Positions 8,655-17,876 of a stretch of 64,000 bases of DNA are shown here, one piece after another. Every line of letters begins with the position of its first letter. The first letter of the stretch is position 1. Origin of the DNA: Bog-159 sp050008575 (GTDB taxonomy: Bacteria; Acidobacteriota; Terriglobia; Bryobacterales; Bryobacteraceae); contig JBEKMJ010000002.1 of assembly GCA_050008575.1 (NCBI GenBank), forward strand, positions 155,484 to 219,483, read 5' to 3'. Made by a program: the position numbers and the translations under genes. Under the pieces are notes generated by a model that saw only the letters and a program-made list of their open reading frames with translations, was not told the origin of the DNA and ran no database searches.

Positions 8655-10244
8655 ATGAAAACCAAGGGAAGGCAGATCGCGGCTGTTCTGGCCGCATTCA
8701 TGGCGGCCCAGCCGGCAACTGTTTTTGGCGCCAGCCATCGCGAAGCGCCCATCACCGCTCTGGACAGGGCGGCTGATATCGCCGACTTCTACGCTTTCGT
8801 CAGTTACGACGATCCGACGAAGGTAACTTTTATTCTGGACGTAGACCCGCTGCTGGACGCCAGCAACGGCCCCAACTATTTTCCGTTCGACTCGGGCATT
8901 CGGTACTCCATCAACGTCGATAACATTCAATCGGCGCTGGCGGAAATCTCGTTTGAGTTCCAGTTTTCGGCGCCGCAGAGCGGCCTGCCGAATTACTACA
9001 CCGGCTTCATGGGCGCGCTCAGCGGCATCCCCGCTCCGGCCGATTCCCCACCGCCGGTGGCTCCCGGAACTCCGACCATACCGCCTGCCATCACCAACCT
9101 GACCGGGACCGGTTCGGCCGGATTCAATCTGCGCCAGACCTACACCGTCACCATGGTGGTCAACGGCAAGCGCACCGTGTTGACCAACCAGGGCGGCGGC
9201 AACTTTTATGCGGTTCCAGCCAATGTCGGCCCGCGCACCATGCCTAACTACGCAGCCCTGGCCGCGCAAGGAATCTACAGCACCAACAATGGAATCCAGG
9301 TTTTCGCCGGCACCGCCGACGATCCGTTCTATATCGATCTGGGCGCGGCATTCGACACGTTCAACCTGCGCGCGGGCGCCTTCCCGTCCGGCATTCCGGG
9401 CGTGTTGACCCCTGCCCAGGACGCCGACGATACGCAGAACTACTCGCCGGACAACGTGTCGGGCTACAACGTCAACGTGATTGCGATCCAGGTTCCCATC
9501 ACCATGCTGACCAGCACGGGACAATTGGAACCGCCCACCAGCCCGGCGGCCACCATCGGCGCATGGGGAACCACCGCCCGGCCCGCGGTGACCATCCGCA
9601 ACTCGCCCGGTCCGGTCACTTATCAAGGCACCTACCAACAGGTACAGCGCATGGGCAACCCCCTGATCAACGAGTTGATCATCGGCACCGGCTACAAGGA
9701 CTTCTGGAGCATGAGCCAGCCGGTGAACGATTCGCAGTTCGCCAGTTTCGACCTGGACCCCAAGATTGCGCGCATTCTGAACGCCGCTTATGAGGCGCTC
9801 TACGGCGCGGGCGTGTTCCCGATTCCATCGCCGCCGCGCAACGATTTGTTGCCGCTGGTGACCTATGCGCCGCCCATCGCCGCGTCGGGCACGCCGCCCG
9901 GTCCAGTGGCCGATTTGCTCCGGCTCAACACCGGAGTTCCGCCCACCGCAATGGCCAGCCGCAGCCGTCTCGGGCTGCTGGCCGGCGATCCCGCCGGGTA
10001 CCCGAACGGACGCCGCGTTTCCGACGATGTCACCGACATCTCGTTGCGCGTGGTGGCCGGCATCCTGGCGGACAGCGCCAAGTACGGACTGCTGCTGGGC
10101 GACGGCGTCAACACCAACGACGTGCCATACCAGGAGACGTTCCCCTATGTCGGCTGGGCGCAAAGCGGGTACAGCGCCCGGCACGTGGATCCAGGCGAGC
10201 CTGGATGCACGGGAGACGCAGGCGGGAATTGTCCGATTAACTAG
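8655..10244 (+). CDS. DUF4331 secreted protein
   Basis: A 529-residue exported protein. The N-terminus (MKTKGRQ, hydrophobic core, VFGA-SHREAP) is a signal peptide. The mature sequence opens with SHREAPITALDRAADIADFYAFVS, the hallmark of the DUF4331 family, whose function is not established. RBS-like AAGGGG precedes ATG. The body is rich in Pro, Thr and Asn, and the C-terminus has two Cys (PGCTGDAGGNC). It heads a probable transcription unit with the two TPR genes that follow, an arrangement suggesting a periplasmic or surface assembly. The 186-base gap upstream separates it from the divergent addB and contains no clear promoter. Confidence 0.85.
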   Translation: MKTKGRQIAAVLAAFMAAQPATVFGASHREAPITALDRAADIADFYAFVSYDDPTKVTFILDVDPLLDASNGPNYFPFDSGIRYSINVDNIQSALAEISFEFQFSAPQSGLPNYYTGFMGALSGIPAPADSPPPVAPGTPTIPPAITNLTGTGSAGFNLRQTYTVTMVVNGKRTVLTNQGGGNFYAVPANVGPRTMPNYAALAAQGIYSTNNGIQVFAGTADDPFYIDLGAAFDTFNLRAGAFPSGIPGVLTPAQDADDTQNYSPDNVSGYNVNVIAIQVPITMLTSTGQLEPPTSPAATIGAWGTTARPAVTIRNSPGPVTYQGTYQQVQRMGNPLINELIIGTGYKDFWSMSQPVNDSQFASFDLDPKIARILNAAYEALYGAGVFPIPSPPRNDLLPLVTYAPPIAASGTPPGPVADLLRLNTGVPPTAMASRSRLGLLAGDPAGYPNGRRVSDDVTDISLRVVAGILADSAKYGLLLGDGVNTNDVPYQETFPYVGWAQSGYSARHVDPGEPGCTGDAGGNCPIN

Positions 10245-10260
10245 CTGCTCCATACTGACA

Positions 10261-10282
10261 GCGCGGCTCCAAGGAGCCGCGC
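10261..10282 (+). other. Perfect 10-bp stem-loop between DUF4331 and TPR genes
   Basis: GCGCGGCTCC pairs with GGAGCCGCGC across an AA spacer. No T-run follows, so it is unlikely to be a simple intrinsic terminator. It could protect the upstream mRNA end or tune the next gene. Confidence 0.5.
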
Positions 10283-10295
10283 CGTCATAGGTCCG

Positions 10296-11480
10296 ATGAG
10301 ACAACTTATGAAACGAACATTATTGGCATTTGTAGCTGTCCTTACGCTAAGCGCGGCGGACGTGGACGTGTTGAACCTGCGCGCGCGCACCTCGCTGAAA
10401 CAAGCCCGCGCCGCGGATTCCGCCGCCAGCCTGGCCGACGCCGAAGACGCCGTCCACAACGCTTTGCAACTCGCGCCGGACGACTTTGAAGCCCGCAAGC
10501 TGGAAGTGAAAGTCCTGCTGGCGCGGCGCCAGTTCCGCGAGGCCCTGGATCGCGCCCGCCCCATAAACCACGGTACGCCCGACGACGTGGAAGCCTGGGG
10601 CCTGGTGTCCGATGCCGCGCTCGGTCTGGGCGACTACAGCGAGGCCGAACACTCGGCGCAGTGGATGTTGAATCTGCGTTCGACCAACGTGGGCGGTCTC
10701 GAGCGCGGCGCGCGCTTGCGCGAATTATTCGGAGACAACGACGGGGCGCGCGAGTTCTGGGAATCCGCGATGCGGCTCACCTTGGCGGACGAGGAGCAGC
10801 GCGCCTGGCTGGCCACACAGATGGCGTCTCTCATCCGCCGCACCGGACACGCCGGCCAAGCCGAATCCCTGCTCCGCCAGGTGCTCTCCGCCGTTCCCGG
10901 CTATCAGCCGGCCCTCGCGGAGATGGCGCGCGTGCTTATGCAGCAACATCGCTACGACGACGCCGTCACCCTGTTGCGCGAGCGTTATCAAAAAGTCCCG
11001 CGTCCCGATGTGCAATTCGAACTGGCGCGTGCCTTGCAAATGGCGGGCCGCGCAACGGAGGCGCAAACCGCGTACCAGGCTTTCGAGCGCGCCGCGCGCA
11101 CCGCCATTGACGCGCCGTATAACTACAACCACGAATTGGCCGCATATTATACGGATCGTGCGCTTAATCCGGCCGAGGCGTTGCGCATCGCGAAGATCGA
11201 AATGGCGCGCCGGCAGGATGTGGAAACGCTGGACGCCTACGCTTGGGCGCTCCAGGCATCCGGCGATCTGGCCCAGGCCCAAACGCAGATGGACAGGGCG
11301 CTCGCCGTGGGATTGCGCGATGCATCGTTCTTCTATCGCGCCGGCGCCATCGCGTCGCAGCGCAAGGATGCTCCGGCCGCCACCCGGTATTTCAACGACT
11401 CGCTGGCCGTTTCTCCCGAATCCGATGCGGCCAACGCGGCGCGCGGCGCGCTGAAGGAGATGAATCCCCGTGCGGACTGA
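10296..11480 (+). CDS. Secreted TPR-repeat protein
   Basis: A 394-residue protein of tandem helical repeats. A signal peptide is evident from the second Met at 10308 (MKRTLLAFVAVLTLSAADV); ATG at 10296 is the longer option, preceded by a weak AGG. Repeat helices such as LRARTSLKQARAAD, ALDRARPINHGTPDDVEAWG and ALRQ-type pairs continue to the C-terminus, consistent with six to eight TPRs. It probably scaffolds protein contacts in the periplasm. It lies 51 bases after the DUF4331 gene and overlaps the next TPR gene by 11 bases, so the three are probably co-transcribed. Confidence 0.75.
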   Translation: MRQLMKRTLLAFVAVLTLSAADVDVLNLRARTSLKQARAADSAASLADAEDAVHNALQLAPDDFEARKLEVKVLLARRQFREALDRARPINHGTPDDVEAWGLVSDAALGLGDYSEAEHSAQWMLNLRSTNVGGLERGARLRELFGDNDGAREFWESAMRLTLADEEQRAWLATQMASLIRRTGHAGQAESLLRQVLSAVPGYQPALAEMARVLMQQHRYDDAVTLLRERYQKVPRPDVQFELARALQMAGRATEAQTAYQAFERAARTAIDAPYNYNHELAAYYTDRALNPAEALRIAKIEMARRQDVETLDAYAWALQASGDLAQAQTQMDRALAVGLRDASFFYRAGAIASQRKDAPAATRYFNDSLAVSPESDAANAARGALKEMNPRAD

Positions 11481-12759
11481 GCGCCTGGTCTGCGCCGTGC
11501 TGGCGGCCGCGGCGCTGGCCTCGGCGGCGGACCTCGCCCATCAAATCAACGGCGCCATTCCGGATATCGCCGGCCGTAGCGCAATTCCGGAAAGCGCCAC
11601 CACCGACCAGCGCATCGCGTCGCTCGAAAAGCTGATCGCACAGAATCCCAAAAGCGTCGCTTATCGGAATCAGCTTGCCGCCGCGTACATGCAGAAGGTG
11701 CGGGAAACCGTGGACTTCGGCTACCTCGACCGCGCCGAGCGCATCTTGAACGCCGTGCTCCTCTCCGACGACGGCAACTACGAGGCGTTGCGCATGCGCG
11801 AGGTCGTGGAATTGGAGCGGCATCGTTTCCAGGCCGCCGCCGACCTTGCCGAGGCCATCGTCGGTCTGCATCCCGGCGATCCGTGGAGCTACGGCGTCCT
11901 GGGCGACGCTTCCATGGAAATGGGCCACTATGATCGGGCCGGCGCCGCGTATCGGCAAATGCTGGTATTGCGTCCCGACCAATCCAGCCTCAATCGCGCC
12001 TCCTGGTATGAATTCGTTTCCGGACGGCCGCAACAAGCCATCGCGCTGATGCGGCAGGCCATCGAATCGGGCGCCCGTTCGCCCGAAAATACCGCCTGGT
12101 GCCTGGTGGACCTGGGCAACATCTACTTCAAGACCGGCGATATCGACCAGGCCGGCCGGAGCTACGCCGAAGCCGCCCGGATCTTCCCCGGATACCATGC
12201 GGCGCATGCCGGGTTGGGCCGTGTGCGCGGCGCGCGCGGCGACTACGCCGGAGCCATCGCCTCTTACTTGAAGGCGCAAAGCTCGGTGCCGATGCCGGAA
12301 TACGCCGCCGCCCTCGAACAGCTTTACATCCTCACGCATCGGCCGGAGGAAGCGCGCCAGCAGCGCGAGTTGATCGATTTTGTGGATCGCATGGCGCGCC
12401 TGGCTTCCGAGAAAACGAATCGTAACCTGGCGCTGATCTACGCGGACGAAGGGCGCAACCTGGACCGCGCGCTGGATTTGATCCAGGAAGAACTCAAGGT
12501 GCGCAACGACATTTACACGCACGATGCACTGGCCTGGGTCCTGTTCCAAAGGAAAGACTACACGCACGCCGAGGAATCCGCGCGCGTGGCGCTGCGACTG
12601 GGTACGCCGGAGCCGGCTTTCTACTATCATGCCGGGCGTATCGCCGCGGCGCTGGGCAAGGCGGACGAAGCCAGCGCGTTCCTAAGCCGCGCGCGTGAGC
12701 TGAATCCGAAGTTCCGGTTGCTGTGTGGGGCGGCGCCATGCGCCGCCGCGGGGCTTTAG
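11470..12759 (+). CDS. Secreted TPR-repeat protein
   Basis: A 429-residue TPR protein with a signal peptide (MRTERLVCAVLAAAALASAAD). It starts at GTG 11470 inside the end of the previous gene. Repeats are recognisable as YRNQLAAAYMQKV, SYGVLGDASMEMGHYDRAGAAYRQML, DLGNIYFKTGDIDQAGRSYAEAA and AWVLFQRKDYTHAEESARVAL. The last dozen residues (LCGAAPCAAAGL) and the stop codon come from a hairpin repeat (GGCGGCGC-CAT-GCGCCGCC then GCGGGGCT-TT-AGCCCCGC), so the original C-terminus has been replaced. Likely partner of the preceding TPR protein and DUF4331. Confidence 0.75.
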   Translation: MRTERLVCAVLAAAALASAADLAHQINGAIPDIAGRSAIPESATTDQRIASLEKLIAQNPKSVAYRNQLAAAYMQKVRETVDFGYLDRAERILNAVLLSDDGNYEALRMREVVELERHRFQAAADLAEAIVGLHPGDPWSYGVLGDASMEMGHYDRAGAAYRQMLVLRPDQSSLNRASWYEFVSGRPQQAIALMRQAIESGARSPENTAWCLVDLGNIYFKTGDIDQAGRSYAEAARIFPGYHAAHAGLGRVRGARGDYAGAIASYLKAQSSVPMPEYAAALEQLYILTHRPEEARQQRELIDFVDRMARLASEKTNRNLALIYADEGRNLDRALDLIQEELKVRNDIYTHDALAWVLFQRKDYTHAEESARVALRLGTPEPAFYYHAGRIAAALGKADEASAFLSRARELNPKFRLLCGAAPCAAAGL

Positions 12760-12772
12760 CCCCGCCATTCAA
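12725..12772. repeat. Hairpin repeat supplying a stop codon
   Basis: Two adjacent stems, GGCGGCGC/GCGCCGCC and GCGGGGCT/AGCCCCGC with two- to three-base loops, overlap the end of the second TPR gene. The TAG in the second loop region is the stop. The same GCGGGGCTTTAGCCCCGC unit recurs near 14382. Confidence 0.65.
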
Positions 12773-12794
12773 AACATGCTAGAACCAAAGTGCC

Positions 12795-13511
12795 ATGCTG
12801 GTTCGAGAACTACGCCCGCGGCCGCACTCCTGGTCCGAATACAAACAGAATTGTTCGCCGATCGCGCTGCCCTTCCACGCGCTCGAATGGTCGCTGGAAT
12901 GGACCGCCTACTATCTCAGCCGATGGGCGCTGCTGGAAGTGCTGGAGTACCTCAGCGTCCTCTCGGTGCTGGTCGCGGTGATTTTCTATTTCACGGAATC
13001 CGGCGATCGCCAGAAGCAAAAACACTACCAGGCGTGGCAGGTCGTCAACACGGCGCAGGGCAAGGGCGGAAGCGGCGGCCGCATCGAAGCTCTTCAGGAA
13101 CTCAACCTCGACCATGTTCCGCTGGTCGGCGTAAATGCCGCGGGCGCCTTCCTACAAGGTATTCAGCTCCAGGGCGCGAACTTATTCCGCGCCGACCTGG
13201 ATGCCTCCGACCTGCGCGATTCGAACTTGCAAGCGGCCGATCTCGAGTACGCCAACCTGACGTGGGCCAATTTTCGCCAAGCTAATCTAAGCCGCGCGCA
13301 ACTCGGGAATGCCGACCTTTCCAACGCCGATCTGGTTAACGCCGACCTCACCGGAGCGGATCTGCACGAAGCGAACCTCGAAAACGCCGACTTGGGGAAT
13401 GTAAGAATCGAGAAGGCCAATATCCAAGGAGTGCGCAACGCCCCAAAAGGCTTCGCCGACTGGGCCCTGCGGCGCCACGCCGTCATGTCTCCCCCACCAC
13501 CCGCTCGCTGA
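12795..13511 (+). CDS. Membrane-anchored pentapeptide-repeat protein
   Basis: A 238-residue protein. Residues 30-68 hold a hydrophobic segment (LEVLEYLSVLSVLVAVIFYF) that should anchor it in the inner membrane. From about residue 125 to 215 the sequence is an uninterrupted A(D/N)LXX array (GANLFRADLDASDLRDSNLQ and onward) that would fold as a right-handed quadrilateral beta-helix. Pentapeptide-repeat proteins have diverse, often unknown roles; nothing here points to a quinolone-resistance type. The 3' end overlaps the convergent CBM9-like gene by 29 bases. Confidence 0.85.
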   Translation: MLVRELRPRPHSWSEYKQNCSPIALPFHALEWSLEWTAYYLSRWALLEVLEYLSVLSVLVAVIFYFTESGDRQKQKHYQAWQVVNTAQGKGGSGGRIEALQELNLDHVPLVGVNAAGAFLQGIQLQGANLFRADLDASDLRDSNLQAADLEYANLTWANFRQANLSRAQLGNADLSNADLVNADLTGADLHEANLENADLGNVRIEKANIQGVRNAPKGFADWALRRHAVMSPPPPAR

Positions 13512-14253
13512 ACTCCACAAACGTAAACACCTCCGGAATATGCGAGTCGTAATGTCCGTGCCGATTCCAGGTCCAACCGGCGCTCGGCTCCAACTGGCGT
13601 CCCGCACGGTCGAATTGCTGGAACCGCGAACAGTCGATGCGCCATACATCCCCGTGGCACGGCGGCAGCGCGCGCCCATCGGCCAGTTCGCGCACTCCCT
13701 CCCACGGCAGCGCCAGTTCGACGGTCCACCCCGGAGGCTCCACATGCACCGCGTGCCGCAGCCCTGGGAAATCCCAATCCAGGAAACCCCAGCGCTCGCC
13801 CCGCGGATGCACATGCCCGCCGACGCCATCCAGCACCATCGTGCGCTGCGCCGCGGGATCGAACTCCGGACGCCCATAACTGCCCGGTGCCAGCGCATCC
13901 TTCCAGATCCAGAAAACCTCGTAGATCGTATTTAGCGCGTTGATCTCGAATTCGTAATAGGCGTTCCCGCCCGCGATGAACACTTCCACGTCGTTGTCTT
14001 CATAGATGCGTGAATCGCGTTCGGTCAGATACCCGCGCACGACCGGCTCCTCGGCTGTGAAACCGAAGTACAGGCAGTCGTCGTCCCACAGCAGGGCCAC
14101 GCGGGTATCGAACCACGCCGGCTCGCCGGTCACGATATCCACGAACGGCTCCGACTTGGGCGCCATGCGCCAAGATGGCTCGTCGAGCTGGCCGTCGATC
14201 CGGATCGGCCCCGCCGTCCGATAGCATGTGTAATGCGCCAGGGGCTTCAGCAC
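13483..14253 (-). CDS. CBM9-like carbohydrate-binding domain protein
   Basis: A 256-residue protein, almost entirely one beta-sandwich domain. It has the features of the CBM9-like family: GQLDEPSWRMAPKSEPF at the start, VALLWDDDCLYFGFTAEEP, then DNDVEVFI and YYEFEINALNTIYEVFWIW. No signal peptide is visible, so it is probably cytoplasmic or part of a larger assembly; the family often binds or senses glycans. The start is GTG at 14253 without Shine-Dalgarno; TATAAA ends eight bases before it, a strong sign of a leaderless mRNA. Confidence 0.8.
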   Translation of the reverse strand: MLKPLAHYTCYRTAGPIRIDGQLDEPSWRMAPKSEPFVDIVTGEPAWFDTRVALLWDDDCLYFGFTAEEPVVRGYLTERDSRIYEDNDVEVFIAGGNAYYEFEINALNTIYEVFWIWKDALAPGSYGRPEFDPAAQRTMVLDGVGGHVHPRGERWGFLDWDFPGLRHAVHVEPPGWTVELALPWEGVRELADGRALPPCHGDVWRIDCSRFQQFDRAGRQLEPSAGWTWNRHGHYDSHIPEVFTFVEFSERVVGET

Positions 14254-14278
14254 AGCTACCTTTATAGCTGCTTTCTAT

Positions 14279-14645
14279 TGGAGGGCGGGCAATTCTGCCC
14301 GTAGCCGGCTTTCAGCGTGGACGGCCGGGGCCGTCACCAGGGACAGAAACCCAAGGTCTTGGGGGGCGGGATTTATCCCGCGCGGGGCTTTAGCCCCGCA
14401 CCTCGCAAATCGACAGGTTGGCGACAGATTGGCAATTTGCTGGGGCAGGCTCGCAGCCTGCGCGGGCCTTGCAGGCCCGCTCTTCGGCGAGCGAAGCTCG
14501 CCTTTTGGAGATTGGCCATTTGTGGTGGGGCAGGCCACCAGGCCTGCGCGGGTTCTCCAGAACCCGCTCGGTGGCGAGCGCAGGCGAGCGTAGCTCGCCT
14601 GTGTCGGCAGAGTGCCGACACGGCACGCTGAGAGCGTGCGCCACG
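14279..14645. repeat. Cluster of paired-hairpin repeats (families A and B)
   Basis: This gap is nearly all repeat. It contains GGAGGGCGGGCAATTCTGCC (family B) at 14279, GCGGGGCTTTAGCCCCGC near 14382, a family A unit at 14441-14503, and a second A-like unit from about 14525. That second unit runs into GGCGAGCGTAGCTCGCC-type and GTGCCGACACGGCAC hairpins up to 14645. No gene is credible here. Confidence 0.7.
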
Positions 14646-14669
14646 CCTACTTGAGACCCCTACATGGCC

Positions 14670-16115
14670 TCACTGCAAGAACGTCTCAATCACGTGCTGC
14701 CTGAACGGCAGAAACACGTTCGTTAGTGCCGGCGAGATCTGATATCGCGGACCGTCCGGTCCGGTCTCCGGACTGGCCAGTTGTTCATGCGTAAACGTCG
14801 GCGGCAAAGTCGCTGGCCACGTGAGCCCGCCACCCAAGTTGGCATTCACACTGATGTGATGGCAGCCCGCGCAGGTCTGGGTTTGCGCCCTAGCCACGAT
14901 ATTGTCCGGAGTGAGCCCCGAACCGGAGGCAATCGCCCCCTGGATAGCGGCCCTGAACGTGGGCGAATTCGCGAAGGCGGTCGCATAGTCCATGGGCGCG
15001 GGCGTCGGCGGCGGCGCCTCTTCACTTTCTCCGTCATTGTATTTGCTCGCCGTTTCCATCGAAATCAAATCGATATTGGGGTTGCTCAGCGACGCCACCT
15101 GGCTCAGAAAATCGCTCCGAAAACTGGCCCCCAATGGTTGGCTGACGGTCTCGTCGAACAACGACCCCGGCGGATTGGCAGCCACCGGCACAGGCTGGAA
15201 CTTCATGCCCTCCGCGCCGTTGACAATATGGAATTGCCGCAACATCCAAATCTGTGGGGCCGTGCCCGGCATGAACTGATTGGTGCGCACCTGGCCTTCG
15301 GCGTTGGGCGTCGCGGAGCCATAGTGCTTGGCCAATATCACGGGCTTAACCCCAGCCTTCGGAATGCCGTGGTAGTAGAACTCGTGCAGCCGCTTGGCTC
15401 TGGTAGCCAAAGGCAGGCCGGGCGCCGAAAGTTCCTCCCAAAAATCCTGGATCGGCCGGCACCCCTTCAACGAGTGCGCGTACGGGCGCGGGTTCGGCAA
15501 CACGGCCTCGAAGATGATCAGATTGCGGTCCTTTCCGTCGGTGGCGCCGCTGTTCCGCTCGAAGACGATCCGGTATTCGCCGCAATCCGTTCCACCCTTC
15601 TCCGGAGGCGTCGTCAGGTCGAACCGGTTGCTCAGCGCGATGGCGGTGTAAGTCGCCGGCGTCGCGGGGCCGAAAGGATTGAACATGACTTGCTGGCCCT
15701 CGTTCCGCGGGCATGTATAGGGGAAAGTGTTGAGTAGCCCTGAGTCGCAATTGGGACCGCCAAACGGCAGGTCGAACGTGGCTTTGGGGTTGGCCGTGTC
15801 CCACCACTGCTGGAACAGGCGTTCCTTGGTCAACGCGTGAGAGCCGCTGTCTTTAACCAAAGTCTCCATCAGTTCGTCGAAGGTGAAGAGCTTCAGGATT
15901 TCCACGTCCGTCACGAATATCGATTTCCGCGGGTCCAGATTGAACGTCTTCGGCTTCGCGCGGGGAGTGGAGAGCTTTCGAATCTCGTCGTCTTTCAGCA
16001 GCCGGATGCCGCGCCGCTCCGGATTGCGATCCGGTTCCGCGGTCGCGCTTTCGGCGGCGGCTGGCCCTGCCAGCAAAGCCAGCAATGCGGCGATGCACAT
16101 GCCGTGTTTTTTCAT
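14670..16115 (-). CDS. Secreted protein with one CxxCH heme-binding motif
   Basis: A 481-residue exported protein. ATG at 16115 follows AAGGAGA and starts a good signal peptide (MKKHGMCIAALLALLAGPAAAES); the longer frame upstream lacks support. The only heme motif is CAGCHH near residue 430, so it may be a monoheme c-type cytochrome-like protein or have a CxxCH site used otherwise. The central part (SNRFDLT, FERNSGATDGKDRNLIIFE, WEELSAP) looks enzymatic, but I do not recognise the family. A redox or secreted hydrolase role is possible. It stands alone between repeat-filled gaps. Confidence 0.7.
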   Translation of the reverse strand: MKKHGMCIAALLALLAGPAAAESATAEPDRNPERRGIRLLKDDEIRKLSTPRAKPKTFNLDPRKSIFVTDVEILKLFTFDELMETLVKDSGSHALTKERLFQQWWDTANPKATFDLPFGGPNCDSGLLNTFPYTCPRNEGQQVMFNPFGPATPATYTAIALSNRFDLTTPPEKGGTDCGEYRIVFERNSGATDGKDRNLIIFEAVLPNPRPYAHSLKGCRPIQDFWEELSAPGLPLATRAKRLHEFYYHGIPKAGVKPVILAKHYGSATPNAEGQVRTNQFMPGTAPQIWMLRQFHIVNGAEGMKFQPVPVAANPPGSLFDETVSQPLGASFRSDFLSQVASLSNPNIDLISMETASKYNDGESEEAPPPTPAPMDYATAFANSPTFRAAIQGAIASGSGLTPDNIVARAQTQTCAGCHHISVNANLGGGLTWPATLPPTFTHEQLASPETGPDGPRYQISPALTNVFLPFRQHVIETFLQ

Positions 16116-16252
16116 TTTGTAGTCTCCTTGCATATGATTAGTGATCCCAGGAGCCATTTCGTTTCACCGGATCTGGTTGTTCGTGGCGCAGGCACTCGTG
16201 CCTGTCTCCATGGGCCGCGGGGGCCCACCAAATGCGCATGAAAGCCGCGTTG

Positions 16253-16300
16253 TGGGGCAGGCTCGCAGCCTGCGGCGGCCTCGCAGGCCGCCCGGCCGTA
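16253..16300. repeat. Paired-hairpin repeat (family A)
   Basis: GTGGGGCAGGCTCGCAGCCT starts the unit, followed by a GGCGGCCT-CGC-AGGCCGCC hairpin. It lies between the divergent heme-motif gene and the MetE-like gene. Confidence 0.7.
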
Positions 16301-16444
16301 TTCTCAGTCGCCTACCGGAGGCTTTCGATGCTGCCGCGACCGCACTCTTGCGGTCGCCGGAGAGCGGAGCGCGCCGTACGCAGGCTTTTAGCCGGCTTTT
16401 AGCCCCGCCCAACCGCATGTCGCTACAATGCGCTTGGAGGAACC

Positions 16445-17638
16445 ATGTTTACCGCGACCGCCGACCTCGTTCTCCCCGCCACCACCACCGGATCCTTCCC
16501 GCGCCCCCGCTGGTTCGATGTCAGCATGTGGGGCCGCCCGCTGGATACCTGCATGCTGGACGTCCGCTTCCGCGAGAAATTCCAGGACGCCATGGCGGTC
16601 CTCATCGGCGATCAGGAACGCGCCGGCTTGGACATCCTCACCCACGGCGACTTGCACGTCGATGAAGACATGGCCGGCCGCGCCTGGCACCATTACCCGC
16701 TGCAGCGCTGGGCCGGCTTCGAGGGCGACTACCTGCAGCCGGAAGAAACTACCGCGCCGTGGCTTCACTATCCGCCCGGCACGCTGCTGAACGAAATCTA
16801 TACCGGCTGGCGCTGGCCGCACGTCACCGGCAAGATCGAGCACCGCCCGCTCGACTATCCCAAGCTATGGCGCATCGCGCAAGCCAAGACTCGCAAGCCC
16901 GTCAAGTTCGGCACCTGCTGCTCGCAGGTGATGGCGCTTTTCCTGGATATTCACACGCCCCACTACAAAGACAAACGCCAAGTCATTTGGGACATGGCGG
17001 AGGCCATGAACAAAGAGTTGCTGGCGTTGCGCGACGCCGGCTGCCGCTGCATCCAGATCGAGGAACCCACCTTCCACTTCATGGCGAACACCTACGGCAA
17101 AGACCACGAGGAAGTGCAATTCATGGTGGACGCCTTCAACCGCGAGGTGCAGGGGCTCGACGACGTGGAGTTGTGGATTCACACCTGCTGGGGCAATCCG
17201 AATATGCAGCGCGTGATGGAGGACACCGGCTACGCCAACTCGCTTGAGATCTACCTGGAGCGCTGCCGCGGCGACGTCTGGACGCTCGAAATGAAGGATC
17301 GCAACCAGCGGGATATCGAGCTGTTCGAGCCGTTCAAAAACGACCTGAAAAAGAAGATCTGCATCGGCGTGGTCAGCCATCGCACGCTGCAGGCCGACCG
17401 GCCCGAAGATGTGGCGGCCGAGATCCGCAAGGCGCTGCGGTACATCCCGCCGGAGCGCCTGATCGTATCGAGCGACTGCGGCTTCGGCCGCCAGGGCGCG
17501 AATCGCGAGATCGCGTTTTATAAGGCGAGCGCGATCGCACAGGGCGCCAACATCGTGCGGCGTGAATTGGGCCTGCCGGCGGCCTACGTGCCCGCCGCCG
17601 ATCCTATGCTGCAGATCGACGTAGTTCCCGGCCGTTAA
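16445..17638 (+). CDS. MetE-like cobalamin-independent methionine synthase family protein
   Basis: A 397-residue protein of the MetE C-terminal barrel family, about half the length of full MetE, so it lacks the N-terminal folate-binding duplicate domain. Visible zinc- and substrate-site motifs: GSFPRP at the start, IQIEEP near residue 205, IHTCWGN near 248 (His-x-Cys ligands) and VSSDCGFGR near 350 (third Cys ligand). Such short homologues transfer methyl groups to homocysteine from donors that are often not known; the exact donor cannot be told here. GGAGGAA sits five bases before ATG, and TACAAT at 16423 may be its -10 box. Confidence 0.85.
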   Translation: MFTATADLVLPATTTGSFPRPRWFDVSMWGRPLDTCMLDVRFREKFQDAMAVLIGDQERAGLDILTHGDLHVDEDMAGRAWHHYPLQRWAGFEGDYLQPEETTAPWLHYPPGTLLNEIYTGWRWPHVTGKIEHRPLDYPKLWRIAQAKTRKPVKFGTCCSQVMALFLDIHTPHYKDKRQVIWDMAEAMNKELLALRDAGCRCIQIEEPTFHFMANTYGKDHEEVQFMVDAFNREVQGLDDVELWIHTCWGNPNMQRVMEDTGYANSLEIYLERCRGDVWTLEMKDRNQRDIELFEPFKNDLKKKICIGVVSHRTLQADRPEDVAAEIRKALRYIPPERLIVSSDCGFGRQGANREIAFYKASAIAQGANIVRRELGLPAAYVPAADPMLQIDVVPGR

Positions 17639-17645
17639 TTGCCGC

Positions 17646-17755
17646 GGAGGGCGGGCAATTAGCCCTCGTGGCGCACGCACTCGTGCGTGCCGTGCCGGCA
17701 CTCTTGCCGGCACAGGCGAGCTTCGCTCGCCTCAGCCTCGCCGCCCTCCAAAACC
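17646..17755. repeat. Hairpin repeat cluster (family B type)
   Basis: Starts GGAGGGCGGGCAATTAGCCC and continues through GCACGCACTCGTGCGTGC, a GTGCCGGCACTCTTGCCGGCAC stem and GGCGAGCTTCGCTCGCC to CCGCCCTCC. A run of short stems with three- to five-base loops, each different. Confidence 0.65.
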
Positions 17756-17876
17756 AATTGTATGGCGGGCTGAGGCCGCGTAGGCTTCAGCCCCGCCCGC
17801 GGCGTTTAAGATAGACAAATAAAGTGAGAGATTTTTCCAAAAAGTCGCCCCTATGATTAGGGCGGGGTGAATCGTC

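Noticed and set aside
14279..14645. CRISPR array
   Set aside because: Repeats are short palindromic stems with no regular spacers and vary in sequence.
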